Source: an uncultured Hyphomicrobiales bacterium
GTDB lineage: Bacteria > Pseudomonadota > Alphaproteobacteria > Rhizobiales > Xanthobacteraceae
Length of the DNA: 64,000 nt
Assembly (NCBI GenBank): GCA_903839845.1
Contig: CAIMEA010000181.1
Coordinates: 55,490-119,489, forward strand
Reading direction: 5' to 3'
Shown here: positions 9,062 through 17,127 of the stretch, piece after piece
Layout of the letters: the number at the start of each line of letters is the position of its first letter
Position numbering within the stretch: the stretch's first letter is position 1
Notes under the pieces: model-generated
Database searches by the model: none
Seen by the model: the letters and a program-made list of their open reading frames with translations, nothing else
Told to the model about the DNA's origin: nothing
Made by a program: the position numbers and the translations under genes

Positions 9062-9712
9062 CTACGGCAGCACACATTGCGCCACCAGGCCGCGGGCGCG
9101 CGCATCGATGATGCCGAGCGCGCGCAGCGCCAGCAGCGTTGCTGTCTGCACCGCTTCGCGCGCCTGGCCAGGATCGTCATAGGTCGGCGCCAAGGGCCCG
9201 AGCAGACCTTCCATCAGCGCGCCGACCAGCGCGGGCGCGGCCACCCGCGCATCCTGATCCGGCAGATGGCGCCCGACGATGGCGATCTCGATACGGCCTT
9301 CCAGTTCGGCCGCGAGCGACTGACGGAAATCGAGCCGCATGGCGTCGACCTCCGCATCGACCGGCTCGCCCATCACCGCCCAGGCCAGCTTGCGTTCGGA
9401 AAGCGCGCGCGAGGCAAAGGTCGAGATCGACGCGGCAAGCGCCGACATCGGCCCGGGCGCGGCATCGCCGGCCGCTTTCATCGCGTCCAGTTCGCGCCCG
9501 GCCACCGCCGCGACCAGTTCGGCAATCAGGTCGGTTTTCGACGGAAAATAGCGATAGACGGTGCCGGCGGCGATGCCTGCGCGCGCGGCCACCGCCGCGA
9601 TCTGCACCGCCGCCATGCCGCCTTCGGCGGCCAGCGCGGTCGCGGCGGTCAGAATCACCTGCTCGCGCGCGGCCAGGCGGCGGACGACGTTTTCGGTGCG
9701 GCGGTAGGGCAT
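9062..9712 (-). CDS. TetR family transcriptional regulator
   Basis: 216 residues. An N-terminal helix-turn-helix is seen in IAAVAARAGIAAGTVYRYF followed by PSKTDLIAEL, the hallmark of TetR/AcrR regulators; the C-terminal ligand domain is unassigned. The frame extends upstream to a GTG at 9736, but that GTG lies inside a perfect palindrome, and ATG at 9712 (MPYRRTE) is the better start. The palindrome at 9721-9736 is a likely autoregulatory operator. The gene is convergent with the acetyltransferase gene (6 bp apart). Confidence 0.88.
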   Translation of the reverse strand: MPYRRTENVVRRLAAREQVILTAATALAAEGGMAAVQIAAVAARAGIAAGTVYRYFPSKTDLIAELVAAVAGRELDAMKAAGDAAPGPMSALAASISTFASRALSERKLAWAVMGEPVDAEVDAMRLDFRQSLAAELEGRIEIAIVGRHLPDQDARVAAPALVGALMEGLLGPLAPTYDDPGQAREAVQTATLLALRALGIIDARARGLVAQCVLP

Positions 9713-9720
9713 AAGAACCA

Positions 9721-9736
9721 GTGAATGATGATTCAC
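9721..9736. promoter_or_regulatory. Palindromic operator, probably for the adjacent TetR regulator
   Basis: GTGAAT-GATG-ATTCAC is a perfect 6+4+6 inverted repeat lying 9 bp upstream of the TetR ATG. Such TGAAT-N4-ATTCA sites are typical of TetR/AcrR repressors. Binding here would block the gene's own ribosome binding and promoter region. Confidence 0.6.
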
Positions 9737-9775
9737 GGCAAAGAAGCAAGAGTTGCCTCACCCACCGCAACGTAT

Positions 9776-10309
9776 CTAGGGACGCAGCCAGTAAAAGAAG
9801 GTGGCCACCGCCAACAGGACCGTTTGCGCAATGCCCAGACCGGCAAAATACAGCTTGCCGATGGTCGCCACGCGCGCAACCCCGACAACGCCGTCGGGAA
9901 TGGCCTGGGCATTGGGCAAGAGCAGCAGCCACGCAAACAGGCAGTTTTCGGCAAGATCGCAAGCGACGTAGAGCACGGGCACGACGACCAGAAGCGGGAT
10001 TATCGAGATCGGCACCCGCGCCGGTTCGCCAAGCGCCAGCGACGTCATCGCAAGCCATCCGCCCAGACAAACCAGCAGCAGGAGATCGATCGGAAACAGG
10101 ATCGGCACAACGAACCGCGCTCTGACCGTCGCCGCGTTGCATGCGACGATCGCCCGAAAATCCTCCGCGCTATATCCCGGATCGACGCCAAGCGTCACTG
10201 TGCTTAAACCGAAATACGATTTGGTCTTGCTCGTTGCCACGAAGCATAGGGCGACGGCAACGAATAGACTGACGCTCAAAACAAGTTTCAACTTCAGCGC
10301 GGCGTCCAA
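9776..10309 (-). CDS. Four-helix membrane protein of unknown function
   Basis: 177 residues with four hydrophobic segments: about residues 8-26, 66-90, 100-122 and 150-173. The loop between helices 1 and 2 (about 40 residues, STVTLGVDPGYSAEDF) is the largest hydrophilic part. No recognised family. It lies on the same strand as the TetR gene, upstream of it, and downstream of the thiamine-diphosphate enzyme gene. A membrane protein next to a TetR repressor could be its target, but this is only a neighbourhood argument. Confidence 0.6.
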   Translation of the reverse strand: MDAALKLKLVLSVSLFVAVALCFVATSKTKSYFGLSTVTLGVDPGYSAEDFRAIVACNAATVRARFVVPILFPIDLLLLVCLGGWLAMTSLALGEPARVPISIIPLLVVVPVLYVACDLAENCLFAWLLLLPNAQAIPDGVVGVARVATIGKLYFAGLGIAQTVLLAVATFFYWLRP

Positions 10310-10331
10310 AGCATTCTCCTGTTGTTGAATC

Positions 10332-12017
10332 CTAGCCTTTGCCGGCGCTCATGGCCTTCTCGCGGATCGCGGACAATGACAGACCCGGCGTCAGCGGTTC
10401 GGCATCGACCTTCAGGTGGATGATAGACGGCTTGCCGGATTTCCGCGCGGCGGCGAACGCGGCCGCGAAATCGGCGGTCTTCTCGACCAGCACGCCGAAG
10501 CCGCCGAAGGCTTTGGCGTAAGCGACGAAGTCGGGGTTCTTCAGTTCGGTCGCGACGACGCGGCCCGGATACTCGCGCTCCTGATGCATGCGGATCGTGC
10601 CGTAGGTGCCGTTGTCCCAGATCACGACAATGATCGGCAGATCGTATTGCGCGGCGGTGGCGAAATCGTTGCCGGTCATCATGAAGTCGCCATCGCCGGC
10701 GACGCAGACGACCGTGCGGTCCTTGTGCAGCGTCTTCATCGCCAGCGCCGCCGGCAGGCCGTAGCCCATCGAGCCCGACGTCGGCCCGACCAGACTCGCA
10801 TATTGGCGGAAGCGATAGAAACGGTTGATCCAGGTGGCGAAGTTGCCGGCGCCATTGGTGATGATGGCGTCCTTCGGCAGATTGTCGCGCAGCCACACCA
10901 TGATCTCGCCGAGATTGATCAGCCCCGGCTGCGGCGTCGCCTTCTCGGTCCAGGCCAGAAAGTCGGCATGCGCGGTGTCGCTCTCGCCGCGCCAGGCAAT
11001 CTCATTCGGCGGCTGCAAGCCTTCGAGCGAGGCGCAGAACGCCGTCGGCGACGCATTGATCGCCAGCGCCGGATGATAGACGCGGCCGAGTTCTTCCGAA
11101 CCCGGATGCACATGCACCATTTTCATCTGCGGCTCGGGAATGCCGAAAGCGGTGTAGCTCTGCGACGACATTTCGCTCATGCGGTCGCCGATCAACAGCA
11201 ACAAATCGGCGCCTTTGACGCGCGCCAGCAGTTTCGGATTGGGGCCGATGCCGAAGTCGCCGGCGTAACAGGGATGCATTGCGTCGAACAAATGCGCGCG
11301 GCGGAACGTCGTCGCCACCGGCAGCGCGAAGCGTTCGGCAAAGCGCATCATCGCGGCGCTCGCGGCTTCCGACCAGCGGCTGCCGCCGATAAGCGCGACC
11401 GGGCGCTTTGCCGCCCACAGCATCTTCTGCAAACGGCTCATGTCGGTGAGACCCGGCCAGATTTCCACTGGCTCGACCGCGGTCGCGTCGTCCGTCACGG
11501 CGCGGTCGGTCAACATGTCTTCCGGCAGCGCGATCACCACCGGGCCGGGACGGCCGTTGCAGGCAGTGTGAAAGGCGCGCGACACGATCTCTGGAATGCG
11601 CGCCGCATCGTCGATCTCGGTCGCCCATTTCGCCATGGTGCCGAACACCGCGCGGTAGTCGAGTTCCTGGAACGCTTCGCGCTCGCGCATGGCGCGACCG
11701 ACCTGGCCGACGAACAAAATCATCGGCGAGGAATCCTGCCGCGCAATGTGCACGCCGGCCGCCGCATTGGTCGCGCCGGGTCCGCGCGTGACGAAACAGA
11801 TGCCGGGCCGGCCCGTCACCTTGCCGACGGCTTCCGCCATCATCGATGCCGCGCCCTCGTGCCGGCACACGGTGAGGCCGATCTTCGAACCATGCAGCGC
11901 ATCGAGCGCGGCCAGATAGCTTTCCCCCGGCACGCAGAAAGCGTGCGTCACGCCGTGAATGGCCAATTGGTCGATGAGAATTTGGCCGCCAGTGCGGGTG
12001 CCGTCGTTCGCGCGCAT
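10332..12017 (-). CDS. Thiamine-diphosphate-dependent enzyme, acetolactate synthase-like
   Basis: 561 residues with three thiamine enzyme domains in order: the pyrimidine-binding domain with the catalytic Glu in VCRHEGAASMMAEA, a central FAD/transhydrogenase-like domain, and the diphosphate-binding domain with the GDG-to-N metal motif (GDGDFMMTGNDF ... VIWDN). This is the acetolactate synthase large-subunit/benzoylformate decarboxylase superfamily. No small regulatory subunit gene is adjacent, so it is probably not the biosynthetic IlvB; a catabolic 2-oxo-acid decarboxylase or carboligase is equally possible. The start at 12017 gives MRANDGTRTGGQILIDQL, a normal N-terminus for the family. Confidence 0.88.
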   Translation of the reverse strand: MRANDGTRTGGQILIDQLAIHGVTHAFCVPGESYLAALDALHGSKIGLTVCRHEGAASMMAEAVGKVTGRPGICFVTRGPGATNAAAGVHIARQDSSPMILFVGQVGRAMREREAFQELDYRAVFGTMAKWATEIDDAARIPEIVSRAFHTACNGRPGPVVIALPEDMLTDRAVTDDATAVEPVEIWPGLTDMSRLQKMLWAAKRPVALIGGSRWSEAASAAMMRFAERFALPVATTFRRAHLFDAMHPCYAGDFGIGPNPKLLARVKGADLLLLIGDRMSEMSSQSYTAFGIPEPQMKMVHVHPGSEELGRVYHPALAINASPTAFCASLEGLQPPNEIAWRGESDTAHADFLAWTEKATPQPGLINLGEIMVWLRDNLPKDAIITNGAGNFATWINRFYRFRQYASLVGPTSGSMGYGLPAALAMKTLHKDRTVVCVAGDGDFMMTGNDFATAAQYDLPIIVVIWDNGTYGTIRMHQEREYPGRVVATELKNPDFVAYAKAFGGFGVLVEKTADFAAAFAAARKSGKPSIIHLKVDAEPLTPGLSLSAIREKAMSAGKG

Positions 12018-12224
12018 TCTTGCAAAGCTCCGGAGAGGTCCGTGAAGTTCGATATCGGGCGCCAGCTATAAACGATCGCGGCCGCGCCTGCGATAGTCTT
12101 GTGCCAAGGCAACGCCGACAAACTGGACGGCCTCGTTGTCGAGGCGGCAAGTAGAACCGGAATCATTACTCGGGCGGCGCCACGACGCGGCGCCGCCCGG
12201 CACAGTATAACCGAAGCGGTTGCT

Positions 12225-12566
12225 TTACGGGTGGATTTTCGCTTTCGGAATCGGCGGCGCAAAGGCGACCGGCGTCATCTGCGTATTCTTCTGCTCGATG
12301 ATATGGCCGGCCTTGGCGTTCTCGGCGAGATAAACCTTCCACTCCGGATCCTGCGCCATGCGGCCGCGCTTTTCTTCGCGGTCGGTGGCGCTCTCATACA
12401 CCCAGATGTGGGTGAACGTGTTCAACTCGCCGGTTTCCGCCACCGCGTAGCAGAGCGGTTCGCCCATATAGCGCAGTTGCACCGGATAGCCGTATTTCTT
12501 GTAGAGTTCGAGTTGCGCCGGGACGCGGCCCGGCAGGGTCTTGTAAGTCCGAACGTCGAGTAGCAC
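12225..12566 (-). CDS. NIPSNAP family protein
   Basis: 113 residues starting with GTG at 12566 (GGGAGG seven bases upstream), giving MLLDVRTYKTLPGRV. This opening, the central LCYAVAETGELNTFTHIWVYES and the later MAQDPEWKVYLAEN match the NIPSNAP dimeric alpha-beta-barrel fold. Function in bacteria is not defined. An upstream ATG at 12614 is in frame but would place the ribosome binding site inside the protein. A GC-rich 10-bp hairpin at 12171-12199 follows the gene. Confidence 0.82.
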   Translation of the reverse strand: MLLDVRTYKTLPGRVPAQLELYKKYGYPVQLRYMGEPLCYAVAETGELNTFTHIWVYESATDREEKRGRMAQDPEWKVYLAENAKAGHIIEQKNTQMTPVAFAPPIPKAKIHP

Positions 12567-12696
12567 GGGTAGGCCTCCCTCAATGTGCCGCTTTCGGCGC
12601 GGCGATGCGCGCACTTTCCGGGCCTAATGCTGGCCGGTCAATAGCGGCGCCGCTGTAAATTGCCGCGCCCGCGCCGAATCGTCTTTCGACTTGCGA

Positions 12697-13515
12697 TCAG
12701 GTGAAACAGTGCCGCCCGGCACCGATGGCGGCATCGCGCCGTTCGCGCGGACGAAGCACCGTCGCCGCCTTGACGTGGTTGACGCTGAGAAACCGGGCGA
12801 GCGGTTCGTCGAGCACGCGACCGCGGCTCTGCGCGGCATGGCGCAGCCGCGGCTCGCCGTTCGGCGTCATCACAATCAGGCCAGTGTGAAAATAATCGAG
12901 CCGCGGGCGCGGCGACATGAAAGCGATGACGTCGCCGGTGGCGAGCAACGATTTGTTCGCCATGAGGCTCTCGCACGGAATGCCGGCCACCGCCATGCGC
13001 GGAGCGCCCAGGCCCGGCATCCAGTAGAGTTTCTTGTCGATGGAAAAACCGCCGGGCATGGCCACCCGCGTGCAGATATTATTGGCGATGTTATTGTCGC
13101 ACCATTGCGCGAAATAATGATTGCGTTGCCGCCACGCCACCACGCCGTCGCGATAGCGGATCTGCCGCAGCATGTCGTCGTAGTCGGCGGGCTTACGCAC
13201 CAGCGCGGCCGCCAGCACCGCTTCGCAATAGGTGACGCAGTCGAAGACATCGTCGCGCGTCACGAATTTTTCGGCCCGGCGCGGGCCGCCGATCAAGGTG
13301 TAGCTGCGATAGGGCGCGCCGATGAGCGCGTGCGAAATGAAATCGATGCGTTGCCCGGCGGTCGGCAGCGATTGCGCCTTCTCGATCAACTGCGTCATGC
13401 GCGCATGAACGTGACCATGATCGGCGCGCGCTTCAGGGCCACTCATGGCCAAGGCCGCGCCGCCGGCCAGCAGGCGCAGCAGATGGCGGCGGCTGATGGC
13501 CGGCTCAGGCTGCAT
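12697..13515 (-). CDS. Exported NlpC/P60-like amidase (DUF1460 type)
   Basis: 272 residues from the ATG at 13515. The N-terminus SRRHLLRLLAGGAALAMS followed by GPEARA is a twin-arginine-type signal peptide. The mature part has DVFDCVTYCEAVLAAAL, where the Cys after Phe-Asp is the expected nucleophile of the DUF1460/NlpC-like fold, and LDYFHTGLIV with the likely catalytic His. By family this would be a periplasmic peptidoglycan or amide hydrolase. It starts 2 bp after the stop of the beta-propeller gene, so the two are probably coupled. Confidence 0.8.
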   Translation of the reverse strand: MQPEPAISRRHLLRLLAGGAALAMSGPEARADHGHVHARMTQLIEKAQSLPTAGQRIDFISHALIGAPYRSYTLIGGPRRAEKFVTRDDVFDCVTYCEAVLAAALVRKPADYDDMLRQIRYRDGVVAWRQRNHYFAQWCDNNIANNICTRVAMPGGFSIDKKLYWMPGLGAPRMAVAGIPCESLMANKSLLATGDVIAFMSPRPRLDYFHTGLIVMTPNGEPRLRHAAQSRGRVLDEPLARFLSVNHVKAATVLRPRERRDAAIGAGRHCFT

Positions 13516-13517
13516 GG

Positions 13518-14471
13518 TCAATCCCGCACCACGAACAGCCGGTCGGTGCCGGACTCCGCGCCCCATAATTCGCCGCGGCGGCCGGAAAGCTGGCGCACCG
13601 AGGCGTTGCGCCTTGTGCTCGGGAAGCTGTCGAATTTTTCTGTGACCGGATCGAAGCGCACGATGGCGTTGCCATCCCAGTCGGTGAGCCAGACCTTGTC
13701 CTTGTCGTCGACATAGACCGCGTAGCAACCAGCCTTGGCTTTAGGCAGGCTCCACACCTTCCACGCCTTGCCGATCGGATCGTAGCGGCCGACTTCGCCG
13801 GTGGTCCAGAAGCTCACCCACAGCATGCCCTTGGAGTCGGACCAGATGCGGCGCGGACCGACGCCCGGCTTCGGCGGCTGAACCATCAGCGCGTCGCCGC
13901 TCACGGTATCGATCTTGGCGATGTGATCGCCGGCAAGAGATGCGTACCAGACGTCGCCATTCGGCGTCGTCGTAATGCCGTAAGGCCCGACACCCTTCGG
14001 CGCCTTCCACGCATCGACCTTGCCGGTTGCCGGATCGACGCGGCCATAGACGCCGTTCTGACCGGTGAACCAGAGAATGCCTTTGCGGTCGAAGGTCGCG
14101 GTGTTGAGATTGGCGTTGGGAAAATCCTTCGGCAGCGGAAACAGCTTCACCGCCTTGGTGACGGGATCGACACGCGCGATGGCGTTCTGGCCGCCTTCGG
14201 TGATCCAGGCGGCGCGGTCGGGCCCGGCGATGACGCCGTGCGGCGCCGCGTCCGGTCCCAAGGGAATTTGCGTCACCTTGCCGTTCCTGGGATCGAGAAT
14301 GCCGAGCGCGCCCTGGCTTTGCGCTGTGTACCAGACGGTGCCGTCCGGCGCTGGCGCGACGTCATGCGGATGCGCGCCGCGCGTCACGTCATAATAAGAC
14401 ACCTGAGCGGCCCGCGCCGGGTGAAGCCCGAGCGCGAGGACCGCCATGGCGGCGACGACAACTGGAACCAT
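13518..14471 (-). CDS. Exported Vgb-like (virginiamycin B lyase-type) beta-propeller
   Basis: 317 residues with an N-terminal Sec signal (about 1-21, ending ARAA). The body is a series of about 40-residue repeats of the type GxxAxIDPxTGKVxxxPLP and GDVWYA/GILWFTG, the blades of a streptogramin-lyase-like propeller. Many environmental Vgb-like proteins are not resistance enzymes, so an actual lyase activity is not claimed. It is the first gene of a two-gene unit with the DUF1460-type amidase. Confidence 0.82.
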   Translation of the reverse strand: MVPVVVAAMAVLALGLHPARAAQVSYYDVTRGAHPHDVAPAPDGTVWYTAQSQGALGILDPRNGKVTQIPLGPDAAPHGVIAGPDRAAWITEGGQNAIARVDPVTKAVKLFPLPKDFPNANLNTATFDRKGILWFTGQNGVYGRVDPATGKVDAWKAPKGVGPYGITTTPNGDVWYASLAGDHIAKIDTVSGDALMVQPPKPGVGPRRIWSDSKGMLWVSFWTTGEVGRYDPIGKAWKVWSLPKAKAGCYAVYVDDKDKVWLTDWDGNAIVRFDPVTEKFDSFPSTRRNASVRQLSGRRGELWGAESGTDRLFVVRD

Positions 14472-14482
14472 CGCAAGCCCCC

Positions 14483-14971
14483 CTATTCCGCCGCTTGATG
14501 TTTGGCGGGCGCAGCCCAGCGCCCGGCCGCTTCGTCATCGGTTGCCTTGGCCTCGACCCAGATCTTGCCGTCGGTCTTCTCGACTTGCTTCCAGAACGGC
14601 GCCCGGGTCTTGAGATAATCCATCAAAAAATCCGCCGCCGCGAAAGCCGCGGCGCGATGCGACGACACCGTCACCACCATCATGATGTCGTCGCCTGGCA
14701 GAATGCGCCCGAAACGATGAATGACGGTGACGCCGATCAGCGGCCAGCGCTCTATTGCCTCCGCCACATGCCGCTCGATCTCGGCTTCGGCCATGCCGGG
14801 ATAATGTTCCAGCGTCAGTGACGCGATCGGCACGCCGTTCTCGTCGCCGCGGCAGATGCCGGTAAAGGTCACCACAGCGCCGGCATCGGTGCGGCCGCGC
14901 GTGATCGCCGCCGCCTCGGCGGCGGTGTCAAATGGCTCGGTCTGGATGCGCACGATGGTTTGCGTGGTCAT
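14483..14971 (-). CDS. moaE: Molybdopterin synthase catalytic subunit MoaE
   Basis: 162 residues from ATG at 14971. Shows the MoaE signature: AVVTFTGICRGDENG, LEHYPGM, IHRFGRILPGDDIMMV, SSHRAAAF and the active-site lysines in FWKQVEKTDGKIWVEAK (Lys128 and neighbours). With MoaD it inserts two sulfurs into precursor Z to form molybdopterin. moaD lies upstream on the same strand, but the two are separated by a 174-bp composite palindromic repeat (15031-15204), an unusual gap for this pair. The ORF extends further upstream to 15082 through that repeat, which is rejected as coding. Confidence 0.95.
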   Translation of the reverse strand: MTTQTIVRIQTEPFDTAAEAAAITRGRTDAGAVVTFTGICRGDENGVPIASLTLEHYPGMAEAEIERHVAEAIERWPLIGVTVIHRFGRILPGDDIMMVVTVSSHRAAAFAAADFLMDYLKTRAPFWKQVEKTDGKIWVEAKATDDEAAGRWAAPAKHQAAE

Positions 14972-15030
14972 AGATATAATGTAGTGCAAATTGCAATGAG
15001 AAGAAATCGCCGCCACAGCCGGGGTGCGCT

Positions 15031-15204
15031 CCCTCTCCCATCCCAACTCGGGTTTACCCGAGTTGGGCATTCTAATTGCCAAAGTCGGATATATCCGACT
15101 TTGGTGGGGAGAGGGGTGGGGTGAGGGGGTCTAGATCTCTCGTTAGACCCTAACCCCTCACCCGGATCGCTATCGCGATCCGACCTCTCCCAATGAGAGA
15201 GGTG
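15031..15204. repeat. Composite palindromic repeat, gene-less copy between moaD and moaE
   Basis: Architecture: ccctctccc arm, two nested hairpins (cccaactcgggt/acccgagttggg at 15042-15067 and ccaaagtcggat/atccgactttgg at 15079-15104), then gggtggggtgagggg, a short spacer beginning ctagatctctcg, then cccctcaccc, a gatcgctatcgcgatc hairpin and ctctcccaatgagagagg. It is the same family as 40618-40728 and as the two halves flanking the DUF559 gene (38154-38190 and 38529-38579). It sits inside an operon without interrupting either gene. Confidence 0.85.
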
Positions 15205-15215
15205 AAAGAAGAGGA

Positions 15216-15473
15216 TCATCCCCCCGTCATCGGCGGGAAAAAGGCGATTTCGCCGGCCCCGGCGATCGCCGTCTGCGGCTTCACATGCGCCCGGTCGATG
15301 GCCGCGCGGATTACTTTGGGGTTCTCGAAGGCATGGGCATATTCCTCGCCGCGCGCGGCCAGCCACGTCATCAGTTCGGCCACAGTCGTGACGCCAGCCG
15401 GAACCTCGACATCTTCATCCGGTTTGCCGATGCGCTCGCGCACCCAGGCGAAATATCTGAGCTTCAGTTTCAT
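15216..15473 (-). CDS. moaD: Molybdopterin synthase sulfur-carrier subunit MoaD
   Basis: 85 residues from ATG at 15473 (MKLKLRYFAWVRERIGK). Ubiquitin-like fold ending in the essential Gly-Gly (FFPPMTGG), which becomes thiocarboxylated and donates sulfur in MoaE. The size matches MoaD proteins. The frame continues upstream into the dispersed repeat at 15487-15527, so the downstream ATG is the true start. The gene precedes moaE on the minus strand. Confidence 0.94.
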   Translation of the reverse strand: MKLKLRYFAWVRERIGKPDEDVEVPAGVTTVAELMTWLAARGEEYAHAFENPKVIRAAIDRAHVKPQTAIAGAGEIAFFPPMTGG

Positions 15474-15486
15474 TTTGTTTCGCCCC

Positions 15487-15527
15487 ATGATCTTGTCCGA
15501 AAACCGGTTCCCACTTTTCGGGATCAT
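15487..15527. repeat. Dispersed palindromic repeat with ACCGGTT core
   Basis: An imperfect inverted repeat, atgatcttgtccgaaaa ... cttttcgggatcat, around aaccggttcccac, lies between pgsA and moaD. I recognise this 41-bp unit as one found in many copies in Hyphomicrobiales genomes. It shares the ACCGGTT centre with the repeats at 44453-44510 and 63083-63142. Confidence 0.8.
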
Positions 15528-15531
15528 GGGC

Positions 15532-16140
15532 CTATTCGTCGATCATATAACGCAGACCGGCGCGCAAATAGTCCCAGCCGGTGTACAGCGTCACGATGGC
15601 CGACAGCCACAACAAGGTGACGCCGATCTCGATGGTCGGCGACAGGACTTTCTCACCGGCCTCGCCCGCGATCAGGAAGCCGATCGCGACGAGTTGTCCG
15701 GCGGTCTTCCATTTGGCGAGTTGCGACACCGGCACGCTGACGCGCAGCTCGGCGAGAAATTCGCGCAAGCCAGAGACCAGAATCTCGCGACACAAGATAA
15801 TGACGGCGGCGAGCAGCGCCCAGCCGTGAATGGTCGTGCCGGCCGCCAGCATCAACAGGCTCGAGGCGACCAGCAATTTGTCGGCGATCGGGTCGAGCAT
15901 GCGGCCAAGCGACGACTGCTGGCCCAGCTTGCGCGCGACATAGCCGTCGAGAATGTCGGTCACGCCGGCGGCAATGAAAACCGCCAGCGCCACCCAGCGC
16001 AGCCACAGGCCGCCGCCGAGGATGCTCTGCCAGAACAGCAGGCCGACCACGACCGGCACCGCAGCAATGCGCGCATAAGTCAGCATATTGGCCAGTGCGA
16101 GCGGGTGCGCCGGCAGCCGTGTGGAACGGGACGGATTCAT
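15532..16140 (-). CDS. pgsA: Phosphatidylglycerophosphate synthase PgsA
   Basis: 202 residues from ATG at 16140. The CDP-alcohol phosphotransferase signature is complete: DILDGYVARKLGQQSSLGRM then LDPIADK, fitting D-x2-D-G-x2-A-R-x8-G-x3-D-x3-D. Several hydrophobic helices follow, placing it in the inner membrane. It transfers a phosphatidyl group from CDP-diacylglycerol to glycerol 3-phosphate, the committed step to phosphatidylglycerol and cardiolipin. The frame opens at 16176, but the MNPSRSTRLP start is better positioned for the first helix. Confidence 0.94.
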   Translation of the reverse strand: MNPSRSTRLPAHPLALANMLTYARIAAVPVVVGLLFWQSILGGGLWLRWVALAVFIAAGVTDILDGYVARKLGQQSSLGRMLDPIADKLLVASSLLMLAAGTTIHGWALLAAVIILCREILVSGLREFLAELRVSVPVSQLAKWKTAGQLVAIGFLIAGEAGEKVLSPTIEIGVTLLWLSAIVTLYTGWDYLRAGLRYMIDE

Positions 16141-16189
16141 GCGGCCCAAGGAACACCGGGGCCGCATGAAGGTCAACCGCGAACGAGGT

Positions 16190-17080
16190 TTAATCGATCG
16201 GCGGTTTGGGCAGGCGGCTGACGCCGGGCTCCATGGCGAAGGTCTGATCGAGCGAATACCACGCGCCTTTGACGCCCGGAACCGGCCCCGGCCCGTCGTG
16301 CCGCGTGAAATCGCCGATCAGCGCCTTGGTGACGCCGAACTGCACGTCGGTTTCCAGCTTGTCGTCGGTCGGATCGTAGATCTGCGAGATCAAAGTCTTG
16401 AAGCCGTCCTTGAGAATAAGGAAGTGCAGATGGGCGGGGCGGAAATTGTGGCGTTTTGCCGCGCGCAGCAGATCGCCGACCGGGCCTTCAATCGGAATCG
16501 GATAGCCGGCCGGCATCACGGTGCGGAAGCCGAAATAGCCGTTGGCGTCGGTGGTGAACTGGCCGCGCAGGTTCATGTCGGCCTGCTTGGGATCCTGCTG
16601 TTCGTAAAAACCTTCCGGCGAGGAATGCCAGACGTCGACAATCGCGCCGGCGATCGGACTGCCGTTCTGGTCCTTGACGTGAGCCTTGACGAACAATTCC
16701 GGCCCCGGCGTCGGCGAGCGCACGATCGAGCCGTCGTTTTCGGTCTTCGGCGAATTCAGCCGCCAGAACGGTCCGAGCAGATTGGCGGTCGTTTCGGATT
16801 GGCCGTTGTTGCCGTTATTGAGCAGGCAGACCAAAGCCGAGAAGCCGAGCGAGCCGGACATCAGCACCACTTCGTTGTGCGTCTTGTTGGACAGCTGGCC
16901 CATTTTGGCGACGATCTGGCAGCCGATCTGGAACTCTTCCTCGGTCAGATGCACGTCGCGCGCGAACGCATGTAGATGCTTGACCAGCCCGGCGACGATC
17001 TCGCGCAGGCGCGGATTGTCGATATTCTTGTAGGCGTCAATGACAACCGGCGTGACGTCTTTCTGGCTTTGGATAATCAT
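16190..17080 (-). CDS. Intradiol ring-cleavage dioxygenase (hydroxyquinol/catechol 1,2-dioxygenase type)
   Basis: 296 residues. After an N-terminal helical dioxygenase domain (about 1-100) comes the intradiol core with the non-haem Fe(III) ligands expected for the family: Tyr159 (EGFYEQQ), Tyr193 (PAGYPIP), His217 and His219 (RPAHLHF). The long helical N-terminus and length favour hydroxyquinol 1,2-dioxygenase or catechol 1,2-dioxygenase over protocatechuate 3,4-dioxygenase. No other aromatic-degradation gene is adjacent, so the pathway is unknown. The start at 17080 follows a good purine-rich stretch. Confidence 0.9.
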   Translation of the reverse strand: MIIQSQKDVTPVVIDAYKNIDNPRLREIVAGLVKHLHAFARDVHLTEEEFQIGCQIVAKMGQLSNKTHNEVVLMSGSLGFSALVCLLNNGNNGQSETTANLLGPFWRLNSPKTENDGSIVRSPTPGPELFVKAHVKDQNGSPIAGAIVDVWHSSPEGFYEQQDPKQADMNLRGQFTTDANGYFGFRTVMPAGYPIPIEGPVGDLLRAAKRHNFRPAHLHFLILKDGFKTLISQIYDPTDDKLETDVQFGVTKALIGDFTRHDGPGPVPGVKGAWYSLDQTFAMEPGVSRLPKPPID

Positions 17081-17127
17081 GGTCGGTTCCTTCCCCCCTG
17101 CCGCGTACGGCGCTTCCACCTGCGGCG

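Noticed and set aside
13518..14471. Streptogramin resistance by the Vgb-like propeller
   Set aside because: The fold is shared by many environmental exported proteins and nothing in the context supports antibiotic resistance.
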